A stretch of 64,000 nt of DNA. Source: DASSBG01 sp963800395. GTDB taxonomy: Bacteria; Pseudomonadota; Gammaproteobacteria; Xanthomonadales; Rhodanobacteraceae. The position numbers were made by a program, and so were the translations under genes. Where the stretch lies: the NCBI GenBank assembly GCA_963800395.1, contig CAWDBD010000008.1, positions 7,991-71,990 of the forward strand, given 5' to 3'. The notes below the pieces were generated by a model that was given only the letters and a program-made list of their open reading frames with translations, did no database searches and was not told where the DNA came from. Positions 45,806 to 55,059 of this stretch are shown in pieces (the first letter of the stretch is position 1; the number at the start of each line of letters is the position of its first letter).

Positions 45806-46346
45806 CGCTGCCTCCGTTGCTGGCGGAGTCTTCTTCAAGCAGAACCTTCAGTTTTTGCCGGGCACGAAAAAGGCGTGTCATCACGGCACCCGACTTGACC
45901 TCCAGCGCGTCCGCGATTTCCTTGCAGGACATGCCGCCCAGTACCTGCATCAACAGGGGCTCGCGGTAGTTTTGCGGCAGGCGCTCAATGGCCTGGCGGA
46001 TTTCCTGGTCGCTGCCGACCTGTTCCGGGTCGGCCCACGCCGTGTGGTCGGCCACCTCGTGATCCTCGATATCGCTGGTTGGCAGACGCTTGCGCTGGAA
46101 ATGGCGTGCATGTTCGCGGCGGATGATGGTGAACAGCCAGGCTTTGCCGGCGTGAATGTCATGCAATCTGGAAAACGAGCGCCATGCGCGCAGGCAGGCC
46201 TCCTGGACCACGTCCCGGGCCAATTGTTCTTCGCCGCCAAGCCAGAAGGCAAAGCGGTACATGTCGGCGCTGTATTCGGTCACCAGATTCTCGAATTGCC
46301 GCCGCATGGCAGCTTCATCCGAGGAGACCGGCTCAGGCGCGGACAT
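45792..46346 (-). CDS. ECF sigma factor (with anti-sigma partner)
   Basis: The 184-residue protein starts at the ATG at 46346. Region 2 has Y-R-F-A-F-W-L and A-R-D-V-V-Q-E-A-C-L-R-A-W-R-S-F; region 4 has R-L-P-Q-N-Y-R-E-P-L-L-M-Q-V and the helix-turn-helix C-K-E-I-A-D-A-L-E-V-K-S-G-A-V. It is followed directly by its anti-sigma gene, the usual RpoE-like pairing. Its 5' end lies 3 bp downstream of parB on the same strand, so it could be read from the par operon as well as from its own promoter. Confidence 0.9.
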   Translation of the reverse strand: MSAPEPVSSDEAAMRRQFENLVTEYSADMYRFAFWLGGEEQLARDVVQEACLRAWRSFSRLHDIHAGKAWLFTIIRREHARHFQRKRLPTSDIEDHEVADHTAWADPEQVGSDQEIRQAIERLPQNYREPLLMQVLGGMSCKEIADALEVKSGAVMTRLFRARQKLKVLLEEDSASNGGSDELR

Positions 46347-46349
46347 ATT

Positions 46350-47222
46350 TCAATCCTCGCTCCGCAGCTTGTCGAGCACGCCCTCGAGCTGATCGGCGTC
46401 GTGGTAGCGGATAACCAGCTTGCCGCCGCCGCCGCGGCCATGCTGCACGCTGACCTCGGTAGCCAGCGACTCGGACAGCTCGCGTTCCAGCGCCACGATG
46501 TCGGCATCGCGCGATGTCTTTCCCTTGCTCGACTTGGGTTTGCTGCCGGACGGCTTGCGTGCCGCCTGCTCAAGCTGGCGCACGGACCAGCCCTTGGCGA
46601 CAGCCTCGCGCGCCAGTTTGCGTGCCAGTGCCGGCTCCAGCGTCAGCAGTGCACGGGCATGGCCCATCTGCAGCTCGCCATCATCGAGCAGCTTGCTCAC
46701 TGCTGCCGGCAGTTCCAGCAGGCGCAACAGGTTGCTGACCGCAGCACGTGATCGACCCACGGCCTCGGCCACCTGCTGATGGGTGAGTTCGAAGTCCTTG
46801 ATCAGACGTGCCAGTGCCTGGGCTTCCTCCAGCGGCGAAAGATCCTCGCGCTGGATGTTCTCGATCAGCGCCATGGCCGGCGCGGCGCTGGCGCTGACCT
46901 GTTTGACCAGCGCCGGAATGGCATTGAGGCCGGCGCGTTGCGACGCACGCCAGCGGCGCTCACCAGCAATGAGCTCGAAGCGATTCCTGCCGATTTCGCG
47001 CACGACTACCGGCTGTATCAGCCCCTGGGCACGGATCGAGGCCGCCAGTTCGTCCAGCGCAGCCTCGTCCCAGTGGCGACGCGGCTGATACTTGCCCGGC
47101 TGGATCTGCTCCAGCGGCAGGCTCTTCAGTTCGCTGTCGTTGTCCTCATCGCTGCCGCTGTCGCTGCCGCCCAGAAGGGCATCCAGGTCACGCGATCCCA
47201 GGCCGCGCCGTTTTGCTGCCAT
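46350..47222 (-). CDS. parB: Chromosome partition protein ParB
   Basis: The 290-residue protein has a basic N-terminal tip with R-G-L-G (ParA-activating), the ParB/Srx domain with I-Q-P-G-K-Y-Q-P-R-R, I-A-G-E-R-R-W-R-A (CTPase motif), N-I-Q-R-E-D-L-S-P-L-E-E-A and the helix-turn-helix V-A-E-A-V-G-R-S-R-A-A-V-S. It binds parS and spreads as a CTP clamp. No parS site (16-bp palindrome around TTTCACGTGAAA) was seen in this window. It lies 2 bp after parA. Confidence 0.96.
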   Translation of the reverse strand: MAAKRRGLGSRDLDALLGGSDSGSDEDNDSELKSLPLEQIQPGKYQPRRHWDEAALDELAASIRAQGLIQPVVVREIGRNRFELIAGERRWRASQRAGLNAIPALVKQVSASAAPAMALIENIQREDLSPLEEAQALARLIKDFELTHQQVAEAVGRSRAAVSNLLRLLELPAAVSKLLDDGELQMGHARALLTLEPALARKLAREAVAKGWSVRQLEQAARKPSGSKPKSSKGKTSRDADIVALERELSESLATEVSVQHGRGGGGKLVIRYHDADQLEGVLDKLRSED

Positions 47223-47224
47223 GT

Positions 47225-48013
47225 TCAGCTGTTCCTCGTTGTTGTCGCCTGTTGCCGCTGGCGGCGGATCATCTCGCCAGCCAGCCCCAGGTAGGCGATG
47301 GAGCCGCGCGAAGCGCGATCATACAAGGTGATCGGCTTGCCGTGGCTCGGTGCTTCGGCAAGGCGGATGTTGCGCGGAATGACCGAGCGCAACAACTTGT
47401 CACCAAAATGCTTGTCGAGCTGCGCGGACACGTCGCCGCCCAGATTGTTGCGTACGTCGTACATGGTGCGCAGCAGCCCTTCCAGTTCCAGATCCGGATT
47501 GAGACGCTTGCGCACCGCCTTGATGGTGTCCAGCAGGGAGGTAAGCCCTTCCAGCGCGAAGTACTCGCACTGCATCGGAATCAGCACGCTGTCGGCAGCG
47601 GTGAGTGCATTGAGCGTAAGCAGATGCAAGGACGGCGGGCAGTCGATCAGGATGATCTGGTAGCGCTCGCCCAGCTTTTCCAGCTGTTCCTTGAGGCGTG
47701 ATTCGCGCGCGATGGCCTCCATCAGCTTCAGCTCGGCCGCTGTCAGGTCGCGGTTGGCTGGCAACAGATCGTAACCGGCTTCGGTGGCCATCACCGCGTC
47801 GCTGATCTCGGCCTCCTCCAGCAACACCTCGCAGCCGGTGGGGTGCGCCTCGCGCTTGTCCACGCCCGAGGCCATGGTGGCGTTGCCTTGTGGATCCAGA
47901 TCCACCAGCAATATCTTGCGTCCGGCTTCGGCCAGGGCCGCGGCCAGATTGACGGCGGTGGTGGTCTTGCCGACCCCGCCTTTCTGATTGGCAATGGCGA
48001 TAACTCGTGTCAT
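47225..48013 (-). CDS. parA: Chromosome partition ATPase ParA
   Basis: The start at 48013 gives M-T-R-V-I-A-I-A-N-Q-K-G-G-V-G-K-T-T (deviant Walker A with signature Lys), D-L-D-P-Q-G-N-A and I-I-L-I-D-C-P-P-S-L. 262 residues. Overlaps the rsmG stop by 4 bp (ATGA). With parB it moves the origin regions apart. Confidence 0.97.
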   Translation of the reverse strand: MTRVIAIANQKGGVGKTTTAVNLAAALAEAGRKILLVDLDPQGNATMASGVDKREAHPTGCEVLLEEAEISDAVMATEAGYDLLPANRDLTAAELKLMEAIARESRLKEQLEKLGERYQIILIDCPPSLHLLTLNALTAADSVLIPMQCEYFALEGLTSLLDTIKAVRKRLNPDLELEGLLRTMYDVRNNLGGDVSAQLDKHFGDKLLRSVIPRNIRLAEAPSHGKPITLYDRASRGSIAYLGLAGEMIRRQRQQATTTRNS

Positions 48014-48654
48014 ATCGCTTGTCGCTCTCCCCTGTCGATGATCAGCAGGTGGCGTTCGGCCTCCAGCCCCGGAATCGTCAAGGGTAGCGCCTTGGCGAGC
48101 CGAAAGGGAGCATCGAGGTGTGCAAGCTCGTCCTCGGGATAGCGGCCCTTGAGCGCCAGCAGGCGCCCGGATGGCGCCAGCAGGTGGCCGCACCAGGCGA
48201 GCATGTCGGCCAGATTGGCCAGGGCACGTGTGGTCAGGCAGTCGAAACGGCCCTCGAGTTCTTCGGCGCGTGATTGCACGGGCGTGACGTTGGCCAGACC
48301 CAGTTCGCGCACGGCAGCGCGCAGAAAACGCACCTTTTTTCCGTTGCTGTCCACCAGGGTGAAGTGGCGTCCGGGTGAGGCCAGGGCCAGCGGAATGCCC
48401 GGCAGCCCGGCGCCGCTGCCGATATCGGCCACCGTGTCGCCTTGCAGGTACGGCAACGCTGCCAGCGAATCAAGCAGGTGAAGGGTCACCATGGCTTGCG
48501 GATCGCGCACCGCGGTCAGGTTGTAGTGTGCGTTCCACTTGGCCAGCAGCTCCAGATAATCCAGCTGTCTTTGCAACACCCCGGCGGGAAGATCCAGTCC
48601 AAGGGACTCGACTCCGGCTTCAAGCTGGGTATGCAGGGCTTCGCGACTGGTCAA
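48010..48654 (-). CDS. rsmG: 16S rRNA m7G527 methyltransferase
   Basis: The SAM-dependent methyltransferase has V-A-D-I-G-S-G-A-G-L-P-G-I-P-L-A near its centre and L-L-D-S-L, R-A-L-A-N-L-A-D and L-K-G-R-Y-P-E-D-E-L. The TTG at 48654 gives 214 residues, the family size. A GTG at 48684 and an ATG at 48753 (overlapping the SPFH gene) are alternatives; no ribosome site is clear. In many relatives mnmG lies upstream; here an SPFH gene takes that place. Confidence 0.9.
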   Translation of the reverse strand: MTSREALHTQLEAGVESLGLDLPAGVLQRQLDYLELLAKWNAHYNLTAVRDPQAMVTLHLLDSLAALPYLQGDTVADIGSGAGLPGIPLALASPGRHFTLVDSNGKKVRFLRAAVRELGLANVTPVQSRAEELEGRFDCLTTRALANLADMLAWCGHLLAPSGRLLALKGRYPEDELAHLDAPFRLAKALPLTIPGLEAERHLLIIDRGERQAI

Positions 48655-48727
48655 GGCGTACGGCTGATCGACTACGGGTCGCACAGTATCGTTGCCAGCG
48701 CGGCAGTGGACAAGTCGGTGAAGCTGC

Positions 48728-49225
48728 TCAGCCGCTATCGCCGCGCAAGGCATCTTCGTTACCCGCGTGCAGATCGACGCGGGTGACCAGCATGCCGCTC
48801 TGGCGCAGGTGCTGGTTCAAGGTGTGCTTGATGCGCGCATTGCGTGCGTGTGGCGATTCGTCATGGCCGGCAGCGGCGTCGGTCAGAGCATCCAGTGTGG
48901 TGCTGCGAATCAGGTCTTCGGCGTTGTCGATCACGGCATCGGCGCGATCGGGTTCCAGCACTTGCCAGTACACCGTGCCGGCCAGCTGCAGATCGCCACT
49001 GGGGCGGGAGGCCTCCATGCGCATGGCATGTCCGGCCAGGCTGATCTTGTGGGCCACACGGTCAATCAGCGGCAGCACCACATGGATGCCGGCATCAAGC
49101 ATGCGCGCGGGGCGACCAAAACGGTACAGGCTGTAGACCTGACCTTCGGGGATGCGCTTGAACGCGCTGGCAAGCAGGGCAGCTACCAGAAGCAGAGCAA
49201 GAATCAAGGTCAGTTGAAGCAACAT
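48728..49225 (-). CDS. Short SPFH/band-7 membrane protein
   Basis: The 165-residue protein has one N-terminal membrane helix (L-I-L-A-L-L-L-V-A-A-L-L-A-S-A-F) and an SPFH domain (R-I-P-E-G-Q-V-Y-S-L-Y-R-F-G-R, D-A-G-I-H-V-V-L-P-L-I-D-R-V). It lacks the long C-terminal coiled coil of HflC, stomatin or YbbK and ends at E-D-A-L-R-G-D-S-G. The role is unknown; it may be a membrane scaffold. Its 3' end borders rsmG. Confidence 0.75.
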   Translation of the reverse strand: MLLQLTLILALLLVAALLASAFKRIPEGQVYSLYRFGRPARMLDAGIHVVLPLIDRVAHKISLAGHAMRMEASRPSGDLQLAGTVYWQVLEPDRADAVIDNAEDLIRSTTLDALTDAAAGHDESPHARNARIKHTLNQHLRQSGMLVTRVDLHAGNEDALRGDSG

Positions 49226-49457
49226 GATTATAGTTTTCAGTCGGTTGCGTTCATGTTCTTACTGCATTGCCAAGAGTACGTGCAAGGCCATTGAACAAAG
49301 GTAGATTAATCCTAATTTAACAGATTGCAACCCCGCCTGAACAAATATGCAGGCCAATGCACATTTCTGGCGGTGGGGTCCGGCAGGAAATGGCATGCAG
49401 CAAACATGCCACAAGGGGCCCGGAGCGCTGCCTGACTGGCCGACACCACAGTGTTCA

Positions 49458-49486
49458 TTCAGCTTCGGAGTAGCTGGGCGTACAAT
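49458..49486 (+). promoter_or_regulatory. Candidate sigma-70 promoter for hemB
   Basis: TTCAGC (49458-49463), 17-bp spacer, TACAAT (49481-49486), 31 bp before the hemB ATG. The -35 is weak. It lies in a 291-bp spacer whose middle part (49220-49330) is markedly AT-rich against the GC-rich surroundings; no other element was recognised there. Confidence 0.45.
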
Positions 49487-49516
49487 GCGCCTCCGCACCA
49501 CATGAATTGGGCCACC

Positions 49517-50530
49517 ATGAGTTTTCCAGCAACCCGCATGCGGCGCATGCGCCACGATGCCTTCTCGCGCACGCTGATGCGCGAAACCCGTCTGCTGCCC
49601 GACGACCTGATCATGGTCGCCTTTGTCTGCGACGGCAAAAACACGCGCCAGCCGGTGCCATCAATGCCGGGTGTCGAGCGGCTGTCCATCGACATTCTCG
49701 GCGGCTTGGCCGGCGACTGCGTTGCCGCAGGCATTCCCGCCCTGGCACTGTTCCCGGCACCGCCTGATTCGCTGCGCAGCGACGACGCCAGTGAAGCCTG
49801 GAACCCCGACAACCTGCTGCACCGCGCTGCACGCGCGCTCAAGCAGCAGTTCCCGCAGCTGGGCCTGATCGGCGACGTGGCTCTGGACCCCTACACGCGG
49901 CATGGCCAGGACGGTCTGGTCGATGACCAGGGCCAGGTGCTCAACGATGCCACGGTCGAAGCGCTGGTGAAAATGGCACTGGCGCAAGCCGATGCCGGTA
50001 TTGATGTGGTTGCCCCCTCGGACATGATGGACGGCCGTATCGGCGCCATCCGTCAGGCGCTGGAGCAGGCAGGTCACATCAACACCCGGATCCTGTCCTA
50101 CGCGGCCAAGTACGCTTCGTCCTTCTACGGGCCGTTCCGCGATGCCGTGGGTTCGGCGGCCGCGCTGGGCAAGGCTGACAAGCGCACCTACCAGATGGAT
50201 ATTGGCAACAGCGACGAGGCCCTGCACGAAGTGGCACTGGACCTGGACGAAGGCGCCGACATGGTCATGGTCAAGCCGGGCCTGGTCTATCTGGATGTGA
50301 TTCGGCGGGTCAAGCAGGAGTTTGGCGCGCCGACGCTGGCCTACCAGGTCTCCGGCGAGTACGCGATGCTCAAGGCTGCCTCGCAACAGGGCTGGCTGGA
50401 TGAACGTGCCTGTGTGCTCGAGGCGCTGACGGCGATCAAGCGCGCCGGGGCCGATGCCATCCTGAGCTATTACGCACTGGATGCGGCGCGCTGGATTCAA
50501 GCCGAGGCGTCTCAGGGGCCTGGGCGGTAG
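49517..50530 (+). CDS. hemB: Delta-aminolevulinic acid dehydratase
   Basis: The 337-residue enzyme joins two 5-aminolevulinates into porphobilinogen in haem synthesis. Schiff-base lysines: K198 in Y-A-A-K-Y-A-S-S-F-Y-G and K253 in M-V-K-P-G. The metal segment reads G-D-V-A-L-D-P-Y-T-R-H-G, lacking the Cys cluster of zinc enzymes, so this is the Mg-dependent type. The ATG at 49517 (M-S-F-P-A-T-R) is preferred over in-frame codons upstream. Confidence 0.95.
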   Translation: MSFPATRMRRMRHDAFSRTLMRETRLLPDDLIMVAFVCDGKNTRQPVPSMPGVERLSIDILGGLAGDCVAAGIPALALFPAPPDSLRSDDASEAWNPDNLLHRAARALKQQFPQLGLIGDVALDPYTRHGQDGLVDDQGQVLNDATVEALVKMALAQADAGIDVVAPSDMMDGRIGAIRQALEQAGHINTRILSYAAKYASSFYGPFRDAVGSAAALGKADKRTYQMDIGNSDEALHEVALDLDEGADMVMVKPGLVYLDVIRRVKQEFGAPTLAYQVSGEYAMLKAASQQGWLDERACVLEALTAIKRAGADAILSYYALDAARWIQAEASQGPGR

Positions 50531-50550
50531 AAACACAAGCGGCTGCAGCT

Positions 50551-50704
50551 GCGCCGGACTAATGACACGCCCGGCGCGGCTTTCGCCTGGTGGCAGTGCT
50601 CGACGTGGTGTCGGCTACGCCTGCATACTGCTCGGTCGCCAAAGCCAGGCCGGACATGCCCTTGAACCGGCTCGCTACGAAGGCTGATGAATAATGCGTG
50701 CTAG
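50551..50704. repeat. Dispersed palindromic element, copy 2 (inverted)
   Basis: The reverse complement of this stretch starts CTAGCACGCATTATTCATCA and follows copy 1 (21522-21705) through the GCGAGCCGGTTCAAGGGCAT block, the GGCGTAGCCGACAC block and the GGGCGTGTCATT block. The outer end of copy 1 is missing here. The edge forms the TAG stop of the algC gene on the minus strand. Confidence 0.85.
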
Positions 50705-53115
50705 AACGGCAGTTTCAGGTTCGGGTTGACCGCCAGAATCTGCTTGCGGAAGACGTTCTCGATACGTTTGAGCGCGTCCTCGCTGTCTGCATCAAAGCGC
50801 AGCACCAGTGACGGGGTGGTATTCGAGGCGCGTACCAGACCCCAGCCATCGGGCCAATCGGCGCGCAGGCCGTCAATGGTCGTGATGCGGGCATCATCGA
50901 AGTGTGCCTTGCGGCAGAAATTGTCCACGAACTGGTGGTTTTCGCCTTCTTCTGTGGCGATCTTGAGTTCGGGCGTGGAGACGCCTTTGGGCAGTGTGGC
51001 AAAAATGGCCTCGACACTGCGCTCTTCGAGGTCGCCGGCCAGAATCTCGATCAGGCGGGCGGCGGCGTAGATGCCATCGTCAAAGCCGTACCAGCGTTCA
51101 CGGAAGAAGAAGTGACCACTCATCTCGCCTGCCAGAGCGGCACCAGTCTCGCGCATCTTGGCCTTGATCAGCGAGTGACCCGTCTTCCACATCAGCGGGC
51201 TGCCGCCCTGGCGCAGGATCAACTGCTGCAGGTGGCCGGTGCATTTGACGTCGTAGATGATGGTTGCACCAGGATCGCGTACCAGCACGTCGGAGGCGAA
51301 CAGCATCAACTGGCGGTCCGGGTAAATGATCTCGCCATCACGAGTCACCACACCCAGGCGATCGCCGTCGCCGTCGAATGCGATGCCGAGGTCGGCCTTT
51401 TGATGCTTGACCGACAGGATCAGGTCGGCCAGGTTGGCCGGGTCCGAAGGATCCGGGTGGTGGTTGGGGAAGTCGCCATCGATGTCGGCGTAGAGCGGAA
51501 TGACTTCGCAACCGATTTCTTCCAGCACGCGTGGGCCGATTTCACCGGTGACGCCGTTGCCGCAGTCGACCACCACTTTCAGTTGCCGCTGCGCCTGCAC
51601 GTCGCCAGCGATGCGCTCGATGTAGTCGTTGCTCAGGTCCATGCTGCGAAGCTGACCCATGCCCTGCTTGAAGTTGTTCTCGGCGATCCGCGCGTACAGG
51701 CCCTGGATGGCATCCATGGCCAGGGTTTCACCGCCCAGCACGATCTTGAAACCGTTGTAATCGGGTGGGTTGTGGCTGCCAGTCACGGCCACGCCACTGC
51801 CGGTATTGAGCTGGAAACAGGCGAAGTACACCAGCGGTGTCGGCACCTGGCCGATGTCGATCACGTCGATGCCGGTGGCGCGGATACCTTCGATCAGTGC
51901 CGAGGACAACATCGGACCCGAGTGGCGACCGTCGCGACCCACCACGATCTCGTCCTGGCCCCGGTCTCGCGCCTCGCTGCCGATAGCCTGGCCCAGCAGG
52001 CGCGCCACGCCGGCATCCAGCGTCTTGTCGATGATGCCGCGAATATCGTAGGCACGGAAAATGCTCCGTTCCACGACCATGCCCCCCGCTGGCCCGGTTT
52101 GATCCTGATCGCCATCGGTGGCCGCAGTCTTCTGGCCCGCACTGTCTTGCGCGGCTGGCGCCGGACCTCTCTCCATCACCTCGGCAAAGGTCGGTTCGGA
52201 TTTCGACCCACGCTTGCCTCGCGCCATCTCGCGTACCCGTGACAGACGCTCACCCCAACTGATCACTCCGGCTCCCAGCAGGGTCAGCAGTGACAATACC
52301 CAAAGTGGCGCCGACGGTACGCTGTCAGGCAACCATGCGCGTCGCTTTGCGCGGGTACCGGTCACCCAGATGTCGGTTCCCCTGATTTGCCGCGCGATGT
52401 CGATGTCGGCGCGGTCGGCTACGCCGCGACTGACCAGCAAGGCGCCGTTCTCATCCGGCCCCATGCGCAAGTCGATGCGACCCGTGGAGAGGTAAACGTC
52501 GCTCGTGAAGCTGCGACTGATCGCATTGAACGGCAGGGCAACGGCAGCGTAGGCGATGATCTTTCCGTCTTTTTTCACCGGCTGGACAATACTCAGGCGA
52601 TGCTTGTCATCCCGTTTGCCACTGACACCCACCTGCCGCTCGCCCTGGCTCTGGGCACGCGCCAGCTCCGACGCCCGGAGATAGCCCAGCGCGCCCTTGC
52701 CGGTTTTCAACAGGGCATCGGGGTCGGTTGCATAGATGGCTACGTCGTTGGCGTCGCGAAGCGTCCCCTTCAGCTGCTGCGCAGCCTGCTCGCGCTCGGC
52801 ATCGGAGCCGCTGCCCAGAAGCTCCACGAATCCGGGGTCGGCAAGTGCGTCATTGACCTTGGCCAGGTCCGATTCTACTGGCCGGCGGATGTAGGGTACG
52901 GCTTGCTCGACAGTTTTCTGCAAGGCCTGGGTCGATGTCTGCGCCTCGCGCAACAACCAGGCTTGCCAGGCAAGAAACAGGCCCAGCACGAAAAAACCGA
53001 TGGTCGCTGCCGGGCGCCAGAGTTGAAAAAGCCGATTGCGCAAGACTGCAAGGCTTTGGCGGGGCTTCTTCGATTCGGTGCTGATCGCATCCTTTGCTGG
53101 ATCGGTGTTGCTCAT
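50701..53115 (-). CDS. algC: Phosphomannomutase/phosphoglucomutase with N-terminal membrane sensor-like domain
   Basis: The 804-residue protein has a membrane helix at about 38-55, a periplasmic region of about 210 residues, a second helix near 270-290 and, from about residue 345, a complete alpha-D-phosphohexomutase. In the mutase are the phosphoserine loop T-G-S-H-N-P-P, the metal loop D-G-D-G-D-R, the sugar loop G-E-M-S-G-H and the phosphate site R-A-S-N-T-T-P. The mutase makes mannose-1-P and glucose-1-P for LPS and exopolysaccharide. The extra N-terminal part makes it a two-helix membrane enzyme, the long AlgC form found in xanthomonads and pseudomonads. Order algC-dut-coaBC is conserved; the gene ends in a repeat. 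Confidence 0.93.
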   Translation of the reverse strand: MSNTDPAKDAISTESKKPRQSLAVLRNRLFQLWRPAATIGFFVLGLFLAWQAWLLREAQTSTQALQKTVEQAVPYIRRPVESDLAKVNDALADPGFVELLGSGSDAEREQAAQQLKGTLRDANDVAIYATDPDALLKTGKGALGYLRASELARAQSQGERQVGVSGKRDDKHRLSIVQPVKKDGKIIAYAAVALPFNAISRSFTSDVYLSTGRIDLRMGPDENGALLVSRGVADRADIDIARQIRGTDIWVTGTRAKRRAWLPDSVPSAPLWVLSLLTLLGAGVISWGERLSRVREMARGKRGSKSEPTFAEVMERGPAPAAQDSAGQKTAATDGDQDQTGPAGGMVVERSIFRAYDIRGIIDKTLDAGVARLLGQAIGSEARDRGQDEIVVGRDGRHSGPMLSSALIEGIRATGIDVIDIGQVPTPLVYFACFQLNTGSGVAVTGSHNPPDYNGFKIVLGGETLAMDAIQGLYARIAENNFKQGMGQLRSMDLSNDYIERIAGDVQAQRQLKVVVDCGNGVTGEIGPRVLEEIGCEVIPLYADIDGDFPNHHPDPSDPANLADLILSVKHQKADLGIAFDGDGDRLGVVTRDGEIIYPDRQLMLFASDVLVRDPGATIIYDVKCTGHLQQLILRQGGSPLMWKTGHSLIKAKMRETGAALAGEMSGHFFFRERWYGFDDGIYAAARLIEILAGDLEERSVEAIFATLPKGVSTPELKIATEEGENHQFVDNFCRKAHFDDARITTIDGLRADWPDGWGLVRASNTTPSLVLRFDADSEDALKRIENVFRKQILAVNPNLKLPF

Positions 53116-53256
53116 TGGTGACCGAAGCCTGTCTGGGGAGAAATGATGGTAAATGGCTGTGAAGCGCGATACCAGTGCTTGTCGTGATCGCGTGCATGGA
53201 CGGTGGCCGTGCTCGCGTGCGTCATTGCAGCACTTGCAAGCCTGCCATCGACGCTC

Positions 53257-53733
53257 CTATCCCGATTGGCCCGTGGAACCAAAGCCGCCAAGGCCGCGGC
53301 GGCTATCCTGTGAAAACGTATCGACCAGCTTGAAACGTGGTCTGAGCACGGGCACGAAAAGCATTTGCGCGATCCGATCACCGGGCTCGATGACAATGGC
53401 TTCGCCATCGGGGTTGCGATTCCACACACTGACGAAAATCTGAGCCATGTAGTCGGCGTCAATCACGCCGGTGCCATTGCCCAGAACCAGTCCGCGCTTG
53501 TGTCCGAGACCCGAGCGCGGCAGGATCAGTGCGCACAGATCCTCCGCGTCCATGTGCATGGCCAATCCGCTGGGTACAAGTTGTGCGGGCGCCTGCGGCC
53601 GCACCTGCAGCGGCTGATCGAGACAGGCCAGCAGGTCGATGCCTGCCGCCAGATCACTCTGGTAGTCGGGCAGGCCCCATTGGCGGAGTCGTTCATCCAG
53701 CACCCGGATTTCGATTTCGTGCGTGCGGCTCAT
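53257..53733 (-). CDS. dut: dUTP diphosphatase
   Basis: The 158-residue trimeric enzyme breaks dUTP to dUMP. Five motifs are present: A-G-I-D-L-L-A, P-R-S-G-L-G, G-N-G-T-G-V-I-D-A-D-Y, G-D-R-I-A-Q and the C-terminal R-G-x-G-G-F-G-S-T-G arm. The ATG overlaps the coaBC stop (ATGA). Confidence 0.97.
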   Translation of the reverse strand: MSRTHEIEIRVLDERLRQWGLPDYQSDLAAGIDLLACLDQPLQVRPQAPAQLVPSGLAMHMDAEDLCALILPRSGLGHKRGLVLGNGTGVIDADYMAQIFVSVWNRNPDGEAIVIEPGDRIAQMLFVPVLRPRFKLVDTFSQDSRRGLGGFGSTGQSG

Positions 53734-54941
53734 GAGGCGTTCCGGTCCCCTGCTTGCGCCCGGTACCGCTGGGAAATCAGGCCGACAAGCTTCTCAGCCA
53801 GGGCCTCCTTCGACTGCTGCGGCAGCGCCTGGCCACCATCGCGCCAGTACACGGACAGGGCGTTGTCCGGGCGGTCGAAGCCGCGCTCCCTGCCCACCAG
53901 GTTGGCAGCAATCATGTCGATGCCTTTTGTCTCGAGTTTGGCCCGTGCGTGCTTTTCATGATCGCCTGTCTCTGCGGCAAAACCCACCAGGAACGGGCGC
54001 GGCTTGTGCTGGGATAGCGATGCCAGAATATCCGGGTTCTGCACCAGATCAAGATCGGGAGCCTTGCTGTCGGCGGACTTTTTCAGCTTCTCCGCCGCCT
54101 GACTGCGTGGGCGGTAGTCGGCCACCGCGGCCGCTGCAATCATGATGTCGGCATCACTGGCTGATGCCTGCATCGCTGCCAGCATCTCGGCTGCACTGCG
54201 CACGTCGGTGCGTGCGGCGACGCCATCGGGGGTTGGCAGATGCACCGGGCCGGCAACAAGGCGTACGTGGGCGCCGGCCCGGGCCGCCGCGGCAGCCACC
54301 GCAAAACCCATGCGCCCGGAACTGCGATTGCCGATGTAGCGAACCGGGTCGATATCCTCGAAGGTGGGGCCGGCACTGACGACCACGCGCAGACCGGCAA
54401 GCGCACCGTCGTCACGGTCCATGCCCAGTGCAGCAACGATCTGCCCGGGTTCGAGCATGCGGCCGGGGCCCACATCACCACAGGCCTGTTCTCCCTCGCC
54501 CGGCCCAAGCAGGGTGACCCCGCGGGCGCGCAACAGGTCGGCATTGGCACGTGTGGCTGCATGCGCCCACATCTGCTGATTCATTGCCGGTGCCAGCCAC
54601 ACAGGGGCAGCCGATGCCAGGCACAGCGTGGTCAGAAGGTCATCGGCGCGGCCATGCGCCAGCCGCGCCATGATGTCGGCCGTTGCCGGTGCGATGAGAA
54701 TGCGATCCGCCCAGCGCGCCAGCTCGATGTGGCCCATGGCCGCCTCGGCCGCTTCGTCCCACAGGCTGGTCCGCACCGGCTGGCCACTGAGCGCCTGCAA
54801 GCTGGCGCTGCCGACAAAGCGCTCGGCATTGGCTGTCATCACCACGCGCACTTCATGACCTGCTGCGCGCAGGCCACGACACAGCTCGCAGCTCTTGTAG
54901 GCGGCAATGCCACCGGAGATCCCAAGCAGTATTCGGCTCAT
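53730..54941 (-). CDS. coaBC: Bifunctional phosphopantothenoylcysteine decarboxylase/phosphopantothenate-cysteine ligase
   Basis: The ATG at 54941 gives M-S-R-I-L-L-G-I-S-G-G-I-A-A-Y-K, the FMN-binding CoaC start; the catalytic His is in M-G-H-I-E-L-A and P-A-M-N-Q-Q-M-W is typical of HFCD flavoproteins. CoaB starts near residue 185 with S-A-G-P-T-F-E-D-I-D-P-V-R. It makes 4'-phosphopantetheine for CoA. 403 residues, normal. Confidence 0.96.
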   Translation of the reverse strand: MSRILLGISGGIAAYKSCELCRGLRAAGHEVRVVMTANAERFVGSASLQALSGQPVRTSLWDEAAEAAMGHIELARWADRILIAPATADIMARLAHGRADDLLTTLCLASAAPVWLAPAMNQQMWAHAATRANADLLRARGVTLLGPGEGEQACGDVGPGRMLEPGQIVAALGMDRDDGALAGLRVVVSAGPTFEDIDPVRYIGNRSSGRMGFAVAAAAARAGAHVRLVAGPVHLPTPDGVAARTDVRSAAEMLAAMQASASDADIMIAAAAVADYRPRSQAAEKLKKSADSKAPDLDLVQNPDILASLSQHKPRPFLVGFAAETGDHEKHARAKLETKGIDMIAANLVGRERGFDRPDNALSVYWRDGGQALPQQSKEALAEKLVGLISQRYRAQAGDRNAS

Positions 54942-55059
54942 GTAAGGCACGGACTACAGCCAATCGGCCTGTTAGCTTACCTGAAACAGCGGCGCGAACG
55001 GATCGCCATTGAAGTGGATGAATTGCACACTGGGCTCCCGGTTCAGCAAAGAGTTCATC

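Noticed and set aside
46350..49500. Replication origin near parAB
   Set aside because: No DnaA-box cluster, no parS palindrome and no dnaA/rpmH/mnmG genes were seen; the AT-rich stretch before hemB is short.
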